From contig NZ_CP137854.1 in the NCBI RefSeq assembly GCF_033546935.1, forward strand, positions 4,154,001 to 4,218,000: DNA of 64,000 bases. The letters run 5' to 3'. The notes under the pieces are model-generated. The model saw only the letters and a program-made list of their open reading frames with translations, ran no database searches and was not told the origin of the DNA. How positions within the stretch are numbered: position 1 is the first letter of the stretch; each line of letters begins with the position of its first letter. Positions 12,449 through 21,004 of this stretch are shown one piece after another. The DNA comes from Xylophilus sp. GOD-11R. Lineage in GTDB: Bacteria > Pseudomonadota > Gammaproteobacteria > Burkholderiales > Burkholderiaceae_C. A program made the translations under genes and the position numbers.

Positions 12449-12509
12449 TTCGCTACCGGGTAGATCGTTTCTCGGCAAGCGACACGCTCGGCACCCGCCT
12501 GTCTAGATT
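12449..12509 (+). promoter_or_regulatory. Imperfect PIP box plus -10 element (HrpX/HrpB-type promoter)
   Basis: TTCGC (12449-12453), 15 bases, TTCTC (12469-12473), then exactly 30 bases and TAGATT (12504-12509). The plant-inducible promoter consensus in Xanthomonas and Acidovorax is TTCGB-N15-TTCGB followed 30-32 bases later by a YANNRT -10. Here one base of the second half-site and one of the -10 deviate. The predicted transcript would start about 50 bases before the ankyrin gene. Confidence 0.55.
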
Positions 12510-12566
12510 GGGCGGCTCGCCCGGGCCTGCCGGCCCGCCGATTCTGTCGACACCGCAGCGCCGACC

Positions 12567-13625
12567 ATGCACCAGCCCCTCACCCGTCGCCACTCCGCTG
12601 GTTCGATCGAACACCTCCTCCTGCGCACCAGGCCCGACACTGCCCCGCGCGGTGTTTCACACCCAACCGCGCCGGTCCCCACCACCCGAACGCAAGAGCC
12701 GGCGAACGAGGTGGCCTCGCCGCTCGGCCCACTCGTGCAGACGCCCTGCGCAGCGGCCGGCCCGAACGATTTCACCGCCGGCCCGGACACCACCGAAAGC
12801 GCCCCCCTTCTCGACGTCGATCAGGCGGTATCGACGCAAGCCCTTGACCAGGTGCACGGGGCAATACGGCCCCCGCTGACCCTCGCCCAGTCAAACCTGT
12901 TCGAGACCTTGAAAAAAAGCATCGAACGCGGCGAAGCCAACTTCCGCCACACCTTGCAATCGATGACCCAGACCGATGCCGAGGCGGTGCTCACCGCAGG
13001 CGGGCTCAATCAGACACCCATGGTCTGGCATCTGATGAACAGTCTCGATCGCAACGCCTCGCGCATGCTGCAGCAGGCGCTGGAGACATGTCCGGCCGCG
13101 GTGACCGCACACACCTTCGATGGCCAGGTGGCGCTGCACGTCGCGGCGAGCCACGCCGATGCCGAGGCACTCGCCCTGATCCTGCAACGCACGCGCCAGG
13201 TCGATGTGCGCGACGGCGAGGGTGGCTATCCCTTGTACGAACTGGCCCGACGGGCCCGGTACCTGGACGGCGACGAAGTCATCGAATGCGTCAAGCTGCT
13301 GACCGAGGCCGGCGCCGACTGGACGCTCACCACCGGCGGCCAGCGCGACGCGGCCGGTGCATGCGCGCACGACAAGTACCTCTGCAATCTCGTCATGGGC
13401 CTGCCCTCCTACACCACCTGCCTGCTGGAAGTCCTGCAGGCGAACCCCAAGCTCAAGCCGGCCGACGTGCTGCGCCTGAAGGATGCCGACCTGCCCCCGA
13501 CCCGCATGAACCTGATCGACCTCGAACGCACGAAACGCGGCCTGTGGCCGATCTACCAGGCCGATCGCGACAACGTCGAAGACCAGCGCCGCTGCCGCGC
13601 CCTGGTGGCCAGGCGCAGCCGCTAG
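12567..13625 (+). CDS. Ankyrin-repeat protein, candidate type III secreted effector
   Basis: 352 residues. The first 90 are Ser/Thr/Pro-rich, lack hydrophobic segments and start MHQPLTRRHSAGS, a composition typical of type III secretion leaders. Ankyrin-like repeats lie around 180-270: DGQVALHVAASHADAEALAL, then DGEGGYPLYELAR, then a unit ending LLTEAGADWTL. The C-terminus is charged without a recognised catalytic domain. No signal peptide. The gene stands alone, divergent from the CobW-type gene and convergent with rlmI, and lacks a clear Shine-Dalgarno sequence. The upstream PIP-like box is the main argument for an effector; otherwise it is an orphan ankyrin protein. Confidence 0.72.
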   Translation: MHQPLTRRHSAGSIEHLLLRTRPDTAPRGVSHPTAPVPTTRTQEPANEVASPLGPLVQTPCAAAGPNDFTAGPDTTESAPLLDVDQAVSTQALDQVHGAIRPPLTLAQSNLFETLKKSIERGEANFRHTLQSMTQTDAEAVLTAGGLNQTPMVWHLMNSLDRNASRMLQQALETCPAAVTAHTFDGQVALHVAASHADAEALALILQRTRQVDVRDGEGGYPLYELARRARYLDGDEVIECVKLLTEAGADWTLTTGGQRDAAGACAHDKYLCNLVMGLPSYTTCLLEVLQANPKLKPADVLRLKDADLPPTRMNLIDLERTKRGLWPIYQADRDNVEDQRRCRALVARRSR

Positions 13626-13631
13626 CCGCGG

Positions 13632-14834
13632 TCAGCCCCGCCGCAGCACGACCAGCCCCTTGAGGTATTCGCCCTCGGGGAAGGTCAGCGTCATGGGGTG
13701 ATCGGGCGCGCCGGCCAGGCGCTGGATGACGTAGCCGTCGACACCGGCATCGGCGCCGGCCGAGGCGACGATCTTGTGGAACAGCTCCGGCGGCACCCCG
13801 CCCGAGCATGAATAGGTGAACAGCACACCACCCGGCGCCAGCAGCTTGAGCGCCAGCCGGTTGATGTCCTTGTAGGCGCGCGCGGCCCGCTCGGCATGTG
13901 CCGAGGTGGGGGCGAACTTGGGCGGGTCGAGCACGATGGCGTCGAACACCCGGCCCTCCTGGCCGAAGCGGCGCAGGCTGGCGTTGACGTCGGCGTCGAG
14001 AAACTCGCAGCCGGCGTCGTCGAGACCGTTCAGGCGCAGGTTCTCGCGCGCCTGTTCCAGCGCGGGGCCGGAGGAATCGATGGTCACGACTTCGCCGCCC
14101 TGCACCCCGGCGGCCCCTTGCCCGACGAGCGCCGCCACGGTGAAGCCGCCGGTATAGCTGTAGCAGTTGAGCACCCGGCGCGAACCCAGGCGCTGCACCG
14201 TATCGGCAAAGGCCTTGCGGCTGTCGCGCTGGTCGAGGTAGTAACCGGTCTTGTGGCCGGTGGCGATGTCCAGGCCGAGGCGCCAGCCGTGCTCCTGCAG
14301 CACCAGCGCCGTGGGGCCGTCGCCGCGCAGCCAGCCGGTGGCCTCGGGCAGGCCTTCGAGGCCGCGCGCGCTGGCGTCGGAGCGTTCGTAGAGCTTCTGC
14401 AGGCCGGTTGCGGCCAGCAGGGCGTCGGCGAGCACGACCTTCCAACGCTCGGAGCCGGCGCTGCCGAATTGGGCGACCAGGGTGTCGCCGTAGCGGTCGA
14501 CGATGAGGCCCGGCAGGCCGTCGGACTCGCCGTGCACCAGGCGCACGCCGTCGCTGTCGATGGCCAGGTGGCGGCGCATGTCGACGGCCGCCTGCACCCG
14601 CGCGGCGAAGAAGGCGGCGTCGATGCGATCGGTCTCCACGAAGCTCCAGACCCGCGCACGGATGCGCGAGGCCGGGCTGAAGGCGGCCCAGCCGAGAAAG
14701 CGGCCGTCGTGGGCTTCCACCCGCACGGTTTCGCCGCTGTCGGCACCGCCGCGGGCGATGGCCGATTCGAAGATCCAGGGATGACGGCGCAGCAGGGAGC
14801 GCTCCTTGCCGTCGCGCAGTTTCAGAGTTTTCAT
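13632..14834 (-). CDS. rlmI: 23S rRNA m5C1962 methyltransferase RlmI
   Basis: 400 residues from MKTLKLRDGKERSLLRRHPW. It methylates C1962 in 23S rRNA with SAM. The N-terminal PUA domain (about 1-80) includes LRRHPWIFESAI; the middle EEHAD-like domain includes GLPGLIVDRYG; the Rossmann methyltransferase includes NCYSYTGGFTVAA near 220 and the DPPKF motif near 303. The catalytic Cys lies in FTYSCSGG. A longer in-frame ATG at 14993 would reach into the AT-rich neighbouring insert and is rejected. It is convergent with the ankyrin gene (six bases apart). Confidence 0.94.
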   Translation of the reverse strand: MKTLKLRDGKERSLLRRHPWIFESAIARGGADSGETVRVEAHDGRFLGWAAFSPASRIRARVWSFVETDRIDAAFFAARVQAAVDMRRHLAIDSDGVRLVHGESDGLPGLIVDRYGDTLVAQFGSAGSERWKVVLADALLAATGLQKLYERSDASARGLEGLPEATGWLRGDGPTALVLQEHGWRLGLDIATGHKTGYYLDQRDSRKAFADTVQRLGSRRVLNCYSYTGGFTVAALVGQGAAGVQGGEVVTIDSSGPALEQARENLRLNGLDDAGCEFLDADVNASLRRFGQEGRVFDAIVLDPPKFAPTSAHAERAARAYKDINRLALKLLAPGGVLFTYSCSGGVPPELFHKIVASAGADAGVDGYVIQRLAGAPDHPMTLTFPEGEYLKGLVVLRRG

Positions 14835-14924
14835 GAGCTCAATGTTGCCTGACGCCATAACAGATTGCGCGTAGACCATGAGAAACTCCACCAAATAGTC
14901 GCAAGGACGAGGAAAGGCGCACAG

Positions 14925-16124
14925 GTGGATCCAATTTTTATTACGCGGGTCATTTTGCGAAATTTTAGGAGCATCGGCTACTGCGATGTTCAACTGGGCC
15001 CTCTAACCTATTTGGTGGGCGCAAATGGTTCGGGAAAAAGCAATTTTCTTGACGCACTTCATTTGATTAGTGACGCACTCACAGGATCTCTTGACAATGC
15101 GCTAAATATGCGTGGAGGCATATCGGAAGTGCGACGAAGGTCAAATGGTCATCCTACACATTTCGGAATAAGACTTGAGTTTCTTATTGAAGAAAATCGC
15201 GGCTATTACGCTTTCGAAATTGGTACACGCCAAGGTGGCGGACACGAAGTTCAATCCGAAGAATGTGTGATTAAAGGCGTCGGAAAAGGTCCTTTTTTTC
15301 GAGTAAACCGCGGAAAATTAATCAAAAGTAGCGAGAATTCTTTCCCAGTAACGACCCCGGACCGACTCGCACTCGTCGCAGCCTCCGGCCTTGCCTCGTT
15401 TCGCCCTCTATATGACAAGCTGACTGCAATGGGTTTTTACAATCTTAATCCAAAACTAATGCGAGAAATGCAAAACCCGCAGGATGGACGACTTCTAAAA
15501 TCAGTCGGCGAGAACATTGCAAGCGTTATCGGTCATCTGGAAAAAAGTGCTCCCGAAGCCATTCGTACAATCCAGGAGTACCTTCAAACCGTCGCACCGA
15601 TGGTTCATGCAGTCGAGAGAAAAAAGGTCGGCCCGATGGAAACCCTTGAGTTTCGCCAAGACATGGCCGGATCAAAACACCCTTGGCGTTTTTTTGCGCA
15701 AAACATGTCTGACGGCACATTGCGAGCACTTGGCGTATTAACAGCTTTGTTTCAAGCCAATCAAGACTATGCACCTACGTTAATCGGCGTTGAGGAACCT
15801 GAGACAGCGCTGCATCCGGCCGCTAGTGGTGCACTGAGAGAGGCCTTGGTCCGCGCGTCCCAACGCACGCAAATCATTGTGACAAGCCATAGCCCTGATT
15901 TGCTAGACGATCAAAACTTAAAATCGGAATCTTTACTTGCTATTGTTTCTGAGGGTGGCGAAACTAAAATTGCTCCTCTTGATGAAGCTTCACGAACATC
16001 GATGCGAGAGCACCTATTTTCTGCCGGAGAATTACTTAGACTAAACCAGCTTGCGCCTGATCGAAATATTTTAAATTCTCAAGAAGGAAAACAAGCCGAG
16101 TTGTTTGGAAAAGCACTGGCATGA
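14925..16124 (+). CDS. OLD/RecF-like AAA ATPase of a two-gene defence-type module
   Basis: 399 residues from the GTG at 14925, preceded by GAGGAAAGG. The in-frame ATG at 14865 lacks a ribosome site. The protein is an SMC/RecF-type ABC ATPase: N-terminal ITRVILRNFRSIGYCDV, Walker A GANGSGKS at 32-39, a long mixed middle, signature MSDGTLRAL at 261-269, Walker B LIGVEEPETALHP near 285, and the H-loop TSHSPDLLD near 325. This matches the AAA_21/OLD-like ATPases paired with nucleases in phage defence. The G+C is visibly lower (about 45% by eye) than both neighbours (over 65%), pointing to horizontal transfer. It overlaps the next gene by four bases. Confidence 0.88.
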   Translation: MDPIFITRVILRNFRSIGYCDVQLGPLTYLVGANGSGKSNFLDALHLISDALTGSLDNALNMRGGISEVRRRSNGHPTHFGIRLEFLIEENRGYYAFEIGTRQGGGHEVQSEECVIKGVGKGPFFRVNRGKLIKSSENSFPVTTPDRLALVAASGLASFRPLYDKLTAMGFYNLNPKLMREMQNPQDGRLLKSVGENIASVIGHLEKSAPEAIRTIQEYLQTVAPMVHAVERKKVGPMETLEFRQDMAGSKHPWRFFAQNMSDGTLRALGVLTALFQANQDYAPTLIGVEEPETALHPAASGALREALVRASQRTQIIVTSHSPDLLDDQNLKSESLLAIVSEGGETKIAPLDEASRTSMREHLFSAGELLRLNQLAPDRNILNSQEGKQAELFGKALA

Positions 16125-16729
16125 TTACCGTCGTACCCATAGTTGAAGGTGACGGAGAAGTAATTGCACTTCCCATTTTATTACGCAGAATTAGCGATAA
16201 ATTAACGCCAGAAATTTCAGCACTAATCTCACCACCCATCAGAGTGCAAAAAGATCGATTTCTAAACAAACCTTTAGAATTTCGAAGGCATTTATTATTA
16301 GCCGGAGCAAAAGCAGGCGGAAATGGTTGGATTCTGATTTTACTTGATGCTGACGACGATTGCCCGGTCAAACGCGGCGCCGAAATAGCAAGCATGGCGA
16401 GCAACATCCTGAGGCATCGCTCAATATCAGTTGTAATGGCCAATCGTGAATATGAAGCATGGTTTATTGCCGCAGCAAAATCGCTAGACGGCCATAGAAA
16501 CTTTATACTCCAACGCAATCAAATTCCGGCTGATCCAGATAGACCTAGAAATGCAAAGGGCTGGCTCGCTCAACAAATGGGAGGCCGTGGATATAACGAA
16601 ACAACTGATCAGCCCGCTTTTAGTGCGCGACTTAATCTTGATGAAGCCATCAGTAGCAGTCGTTCATTCAGAAAATTGTGCGATGAATGGTCAAGACAGA
16701 CCGTCAAATTTTACGCAAAACCAAATTAG
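16121..16729 (+). CDS. DUF4276 TOPRIM-like protein, partner of the ATPase
   Basis: 202 residues. It has the TOPRIM signatures seen in DUF4276: a first Glu in VPIVEGDGEVIALPILLRRI (about 5-24), the acidic motif LILLDADDDCP near 72, and ANREYEAWFIAAAKSL near 108. In OLD and PARIS systems a TOPRIM domain acts as nuclease or toxin released by the ATPase; the same is inferred here, not shown. The start overlaps the ATPase stop (ATGA), so the pair is coupled. The stop codon overlaps the xerC stop on the opposite strand by four bases. The DNA is AT-rich like its partner. Confidence 0.85.
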   Translation: MITVVPIVEGDGEVIALPILLRRISDKLTPEISALISPPIRVQKDRFLNKPLEFRRHLLLAGAKAGGNGWILILLDADDDCPVKRGAEIASMASNILRHRSISVVMANREYEAWFIAAAKSLDGHRNFILQRNQIPADPDRPRNAKGWLAQQMGGRGYNETTDQPAFSARLNLDEAISSSRSFRKLCDEWSRQTVKFYAKPN

Positions 16730-17721
16730 TTTTTTCTGCGCGCGCGGGGGTGAGCGGCGTCGTAGATCTGCGCCAGGTGCTGGAAGTCGAGCCGGGTGTA
16801 GACCTGGGTCGTGGTGATGCTGGCGTGGCCGAGCAGTTCCTGCACCGCGCGCAGGTCGCCGCTGGACTGCAGGAGGTGGCTCGCGTAGGAGTGCCGCAGC
16901 ATGTGCGGATGCACCGGGGCCGCCAGCCCGGCGGCGGCACTGCGGCTGCGCAGCCGCTGCCACACCGCCTGCGGGGTCAGCCGGGTGCCACGCCGGCCGG
17001 GAAACATCGCCGTCTGCCCGATGGCGTCCGCCGGCAGCGTGCTGGCGCGCACCGGCAGCCACAGCGCGACGGCCTCGGCCGCCTTGCCGGAAATGGGCAC
17101 GCTGCGCCACTTGCGGCCCTTGCCGCGCACGTGGACCATGCCGTCCTGCAGATCGACCCAGCCCTGGCCGGCCTGCTGGCCGGCGGCCGAGGCGGCGGCG
17201 TCGAGCGCGACCAGTTCGCCCACGCGCAGGCCGCAGCCGTAGAACAGTTCCACCATGGCGGCGTCGCGCTGGTCGAGCCAGGCGTCTTCCTCGGACGTCG
17301 CTTCGTCTTGGGAGAAGTCGGCGAGCTGCGTGGCGTCGTCCACGCCCAGGGCCTTGGGCAGCGGCTTGGGCGCCTTGGGCGCTCGCACATCGACCACCGG
17401 GTTCCGGTCGATCAGGCCTTCGCGGCCCAGCCAGGCATAGAACCCGCGCCAGCCCGACAGCACCAGCGCGATGCCGCGCGCACTGCGGCCGGCGGCGTGC
17501 ATCTGCGCGGCGAAGCGGCGGATATGCGCGTGGTGGGCGGCCTCGGGCGCCACGCCGGCGGCTTCGCAGGCGGCCAGGAGCTTCTGCAGGTCGATGCCGT
17601 AGAGCGTGACGGTGCGGTCGGCCAGGCGCTTCTCGAAGCGCACGTGGTCGAGGTAGCGCGCGACCAGCGGATGCGTCGGGCGGTCGACCGCCGGCTCGTC
17701 CTCGCGCGCGGGCTTGGGCAT
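16726..17721 (-). CDS. xerC: Tyrosine recombinase XerC
   Basis: 331 residues. With XerD it resolves chromosome dimers at dif. The N-terminal SAM-like DNA-binding domain spans about 15-105. The catalytic domain has the first Arg in YGCGLRVGELVAL, the H-x-x-R motif in HPHMLRHSYASHL, the next His in LGHASITTTQ and the nucleophilic Tyr in VYTRLDF. The length exceeds E. coli XerC (298), mainly through insertions such as the Ala/Gln-rich stretch near 180, common in Comamonadaceae. It is last in the dapF-DUF484-xerC operon, one base after DUF484. Its stop overlaps the foreign DUF4276 gene, suggesting the insert joined exactly at the xerC end. Confidence 0.93.
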   Translation of the reverse strand: MPKPAREDEPAVDRPTHPLVARYLDHVRFEKRLADRTVTLYGIDLQKLLAACEAAGVAPEAAHHAHIRRFAAQMHAAGRSARGIALVLSGWRGFYAWLGREGLIDRNPVVDVRAPKAPKPLPKALGVDDATQLADFSQDEATSEEDAWLDQRDAAMVELFYGCGLRVGELVALDAAASAAGQQAGQGWVDLQDGMVHVRGKGRKWRSVPISGKAAEAVALWLPVRASTLPADAIGQTAMFPGRRGTRLTPQAVWQRLRSRSAAAGLAAPVHPHMLRHSYASHLLQSSGDLRAVQELLGHASITTTQVYTRLDFQHLAQIYDAAHPRARRKN

Positions 17722-17722
17722 G

Positions 17723-18433
17723 TCAGTCGCGCAGGCGGGCCAGGGCGGCGCTGGCGACCGCCGCCATGCGCTGCAGGAATTCGGTGCCCATGCCGCTGTC
17801 GAAGCGGGCGATCTCGTTGGAGGCCAGCACCAGCAGGCCGAAGCAGGCGCCGTCTTCGGGCGTGCGCAGCGGCATCATCGCCAGCGATGCGGCCTCTTCC
17901 GGATCGTCGAGCAGGCGCACCGCGTCGAAGCCGCGGTTGGGGCCGCAATAGGGCTCGCCGAGCGATGCGGCAAAGGTGCGCAGGTCTTCACCCGGATCCT
18001 TGGCGAAGGCCGCCAGCCGGTGGCCCGGCGCCACATCCCACACCCGCAGCGCCGCCTGCGGCACGGCGAACTGTTCGCGCGCGGCTTCCACCGCGCGGGC
18101 CGGCAATTCGGCTGGATCGGAGGTGGCCGCCAGCACCAGCGACCAGCGCTGCAGCCGGTCGGCGATGGAGGCGTTCTCGTGGCCGTTGCGCACCATCTGC
18201 ATCACGCGCTGCTCCAGCGCCTTGATCTTCTCGCGCAGCATCTCGGCCTGGCGTTCCAGCAGGCTGACCGCGCGGGCGCCGTGCGGGCTGGTCAGCTGGA
18301 TGGCGGTGAGCACCTCGGCGTGGCGCTCAAAGAACTCGGGGTTGTTGACCAGGTAGTCGGCGATGTCGTCTTCGGTGATGGGTGGCACCGAGGCGGCGTC
18401 CGGCAGTTCCGGGTGGGTGGTGGAGATGGTCAT
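17723..18433 (-). CDS. DUF484 family protein
   Basis: 236 residues. DUF484 proteins have a GAF-like fold and occur between dapF and xerC in many proteobacteria; no biochemical role is established. The N-terminal stretch ITEDDIADYLVNNPEFFERH is the family hallmark, followed by a short coiled coil (LLERQAEMLREKIKALEQRV, about 78-97) and a GAF-like C-terminal half. It starts seven bases after the dapF stop and ends one base before xerC, so it is cotranscribed. Confidence 0.9.
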   Translation of the reverse strand: MTISTTHPELPDAASVPPITEDDIADYLVNNPEFFERHAEVLTAIQLTSPHGARAVSLLERQAEMLREKIKALEQRVMQMVRNGHENASIADRLQRWSLVLAATSDPAELPARAVEAAREQFAVPQAALRVWDVAPGHRLAAFAKDPGEDLRTFAASLGEPYCGPNRGFDAVRLLDDPEEAASLAMMPLRTPEDGACFGLLVLASNEIARFDSGMGTEFLQRMAAVASAALARLRD

Positions 18434-18440
18434 GGTGGGT

Positions 18441-19325
18441 TCAGGGCGTAAGAGGCTCGTCGGGCACCTCGATGCTGCCTTCGAAGACGGTGACGGCGGG
18501 GCCGGTCATCAGGACCGGGCTGGTGCCTCCGGCCCAGGCGATGGTGAGCATGCCGCCGCGGGTCTGCACATGCACCCGCGCGTCGAGCAGGCCGAGGCGG
18601 ATGCCGGCAACCACCGCCGCACAGGCGCCGGTGCCGCAGGCCAGGGTTTCGCCGGCGCCGCGCTCGTATACGCGCAGCCGCACGTTGGCGCGATCGATCA
18701 CTTGCAGAAAGCCGGCGTTGACCCGCTGCGGAAATCGCGAATGGCGCTCGATGACGGGGCCGGCCTGGGCGACCGGTGCGGTGTCGACATCGTCGACCAG
18801 CCACACCGCGTGCGGATTGCCCATGGACAGCACGGCCACGCGCGCGACCGGATCGCCCGCCTCGCTGCCCAGGGCCAGCGGCCAGCGCTGCCAGCCGCCT
18901 TCGGCCTGCGCCGAGAGGCCGGCAGTGTCGAAGGGCACGAGCGCGGGCTCGAACACCGGCGCGCCCATGTCGACGGTGACCCGGCCGTCGGCGTCGAGCC
19001 GGGGCTCGATGACGCCGGAACGGGTTTGCACGCGGATCGCGTCGCGGTCGGTGAGGCCGTGTTCGCGCACGTAGCGCACGAAGCAGCGCGCGCCGTTGCC
19101 GCACTGCTCCACCTCGCCGCCGTCGGCGTTGAAGATGACGTACTCGAAATCGACACCCGGCGCGGGCGAAGGCCGCACCGACAGCACCTGGTCGGCGCCG
19201 ACACCGAAGTGGCGGTCGGCCAAAAATCGAACCTGGCCTTCGGACAGGCCGAGCAGGCCGCGGGTTTCGTCGAGCACCACGAAATCGTTGCCGGCGCCCT
19301 GCATCTTGGTGAACGGGATCTGCAT
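18441..19325 (-). CDS. dapF: Diaminopimelate epimerase DapF
   Basis: 294 residues from [20 protein letters not shown]. It converts LL- to meso-diaminopimelate for lysine and for the MurE reaction. The two catalytic cysteines are in [10 protein letters not shown] (near residue 75) and [12 protein letters not shown] (near 225), with the usual pseudo-symmetric halves. The longer frame upstream runs through the neighbouring hypothetical gene and is rejected. Operon: dapF, DUF484, xerC. Confidence 0.96.
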   Translation of the reverse strand: MQIPFTKMQGAGNDFVVLDETRGLLGLSEGQVRFLADRHFGVGADQVLSVRPSPAPGVDFEYVIFNADGGEVEQCGNGARCFVRYVREHGLTDRDAIRVQTRSGVIEPRLDADGRVTVDMGAPVFEPALVPFDTAGLSAQAEGGWQRWPLALGSEAGDPVARVAVLSMGNPHAVWLVDDVDTAPVAQAGPVIERHSRFPQRVNAGFLQVIDRANVRLRVYERGAGETLACGTGACAAVVAGIRLGLLDARVHVQTRGGMLTIAWAGGTSPVLMTGPAVTVFEGSIEVPDEPLTP

Positions 19326-19360
19326 CCGGCGATTATCGTCGCGCGGTTTTGCCCCGCCGC

Positions 19361-19852
19361 TCAGCGGGGCTTGGCGAAATCGGCTTCCACCCAGCGCAGC
19401 GCGCTCGCCCGGTTGAGTTGAAAGCCGGGCGATACCGCGATGCTGGCCAGCGCCTCGCCGGCGGCGTCGACCGCGCTCAGGCGGGCGCTGGGGTTGTCCT
19501 CGTCGGGCTCGATGTCCAGGCTCACGGTCACGCGGCCGCCCGGCGCTTCCACGTCGATCTGCCGGTGCAGCGTGGCGTGCAGGTGCTGCTCGGCGCGACG
19601 GATGACTTCGTGCGCGGTCTTGACCAGGGTGTTGAAGGCGGCGGTGTCGAGCGGCTTGGGGTTCTTCTTGTCGCGGCCCATGGTCCAGGGCCCGACTAGC
19701 GCGGGTTCGGCATCGCCCGCCCGGTGCATCTCCACCGCCCAGCCGTCGTCGTCCTCGTTCTTGACGACGCGCGCGGTCCAGCCGTCGACCGACCAGAGGC
19801 GGGGTTCGCGGATGTCCGGGGTGTTTGGTGTGTCGTCTGCGTGCTCGTCCAT
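19361..19852 (-). CDS. Conserved hypothetical protein upstream of dapF
   Basis: 163 residues, acidic at the N-terminus ([20 protein letters not shown]), then a compact domain with [19 protein letters not shown] and a helix with [16 protein letters not shown]. No signal peptide, membrane segment or catalytic motif. It sits 35 bases upstream of dapF on the same strand and may be first in that operon. No family was recognised. Confidence 0.7.
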   Translation of the reverse strand: MDEHADDTPNTPDIREPRLWSVDGWTARVVKNEDDDGWAVEMHRAGDAEPALVGPWTMGRDKKNPKPLDTAAFNTLVKTAHEVIRRAEQHLHATLHRQIDVEAPGGRVTVSLDIEPDEDNPSARLSAVDAAGEALASIAVSPGFQLNRASALRWVEADFAKPR

Positions 19853-19910
19853 GCGCTGCCGTCTTCTGCCAGGAAAAAGGCGGCAAGGCTAACCGATCGC
19901 CGAAGGGCAG

Positions 19911-20351
19911 TCAGTGCGCACCGACCGACAGCTGCACCTGCACCGGCCCGGCCTTTTCGAAGTAGAGGGTCATCTCGTAGCTGCGGCCCCACTGCAGCGG
20001 CATCTTCAGGCCCTGCAGCAGCAAATGCGGCTTGCCTTCGGTGAACTCGGTGTCGGCGCCGGGTTCGATGCCCAGGCTCTGGAGGGTCTTGCCCCTGGGG
20101 CCGGCTTCGCGGAACTCGACCTTTTCGGCCAGCGGCGTCACCACCTTCACCAGGCGATCACCCTGGGCGACATCGGTGACGGTGAAGTAGACCGGTGCGG
20201 AGGTGGCGCCCGGCTTGGTCGGGTCGGCCCAGGGGTGGACCAGGGTGATGCCCTGCAGGTAGTACTCGTGGGCGTCGGCGATGGTGGCGGCCGAGGCGGC
20301 GCCCAGCAGGACGATGGCGCAGACCAGGGGGCGGAGCTTGGTGGGAATCAT
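19911..20351 (-). CDS. PCuAC-like periplasmic copper chaperone with altered ligands
   Basis: 146 residues with a signal peptide (MIPTKLRPLVCAIVLLGAAS..., cleavage near residue 27 after ADA). The mature domain follows the PCu(A)C (DUF461) pattern: APVYFTVTDVAQGDRLV, then VEFREAG, then KPHLLLQGLKMPL and a C-terminal beta strand. PCu(A)C delivers Cu(I) to cytochrome oxidase through two Met and two His residues. Here HLLLQGLK replaces the usual HLMLMGLK and VEFREAG replaces the usual His-Glu-Met segment, so copper binding by the standard ligands is doubtful. It is last in the minus-strand envelope cluster, 20 bases after the oxygenase gene. Confidence 0.75.
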   Translation of the reverse strand: MIPTKLRPLVCAIVLLGAASAATIADAHEYYLQGITLVHPWADPTKPGATSAPVYFTVTDVAQGDRLVKVVTPLAEKVEFREAGPRGKTLQSLGIEPGADTEFTEGKPHLLLQGLKMPLQWGRSYEMTLYFEKAGPVQVQLSVGAH

Positions 20352-20371
20352 GAAAAAGAGAGAAGGATCGT

Positions 20372-21004
20372 TCAGGACGAGAAGGAAATCGAATAGCCCC
20401 AGGCGTCCAGCCGCTGGGGGATCGCGTTGAAGGCCAGGGTGACGCGCGGCCCGCCGCGGTTAACCGGCACTTCGTGCAGCAGGTAGCTCGGGAACAGCAG
20501 CAAATCGCCCTCGGCAGGTTGCGGGCCGATCCACTTGTCGGCATTGAAGGGGCCGACCGCGGCCTGCGCATGGGTGTTGGCGAAGACGAAGTCGCGTCCG
20601 CCCAGGTGGCGCATGAAGACGGTGTTGGCCGAGGCGTCGCAGTCGCTCAGGTAGAGCACGCCGGAGATGAAGCAGTTGGCATGGTTGTGCAGCGCCTGCC
20701 GGCCGCCGGCCTGCATGGCGTTGACCCACATTTCCTTGATGCCCCACTGCATGCTTTCGCCAAAGAGCAGGCTGCCGAGCTCGACCAGGTGCGGGCCGAC
20801 CCGGCGCGCCAGGTCCTGCAGCAGTTCGGGATGGTCGTCCGGCTCCAGGATGCGGGTGTGCTGCAGGTCTTCGGAGCGGTGATTGGCCAGGGCCGCATCG
20901 CCGAGCAGGCCTTCGCGCAGCGCCCGCACCCGGTCGGCATCGAGCACGCCGGCGACGCGCATCACCGGCGTGGGAAACAGCGCGAAGACTTCTGCCGTCG
21001 CCAT
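20372..21004 (-). CDS. 2OG-Fe(II) oxygenase, TIGR02466 family
   Basis: 210 residues from MATAEVFALFPTPVMRV. The family is predicted to use iron and 2-oxoglutarate. Likely ligands are in GGRQALHNHANCFISGVLYL (about 108-127) and the distal LLHEVPVNRGGPRVTLAFN (about 175-193, His and Arg). The substrate is unknown. The start overlaps the HupE stop by one base (TGATG). It is cytosolic, unlike most of its operon partners. Longer frames that run upstream through hupE are shadows. Confidence 0.82.
   Translation of the reverse strand: MATAEVFALFPTPVMRVAGVLDADRVRALREGLLGDAALANHRSEDLQHTRILEPDDHPELLQDLARRVGPHLVELGSLLFGESMQWGIKEMWVNAMQAGGRQALHNHANCFISGVLYLSDCDASANTVFMRHLGGRDFVFANTHAQAAVGPFNADKWIGPQPAEGDLLLFPSYLLHEVPVNRGGPRVTLAFNAIPQRLDAWGYSISFSS

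Noticed and set aside
14865..14924. ATG start of the AT-rich ATPase 20 codons upstream
   Set aside because: No ribosome site; the GTG at 14925 is preceded by GAGGAAAGG and starts at the conserved domain.
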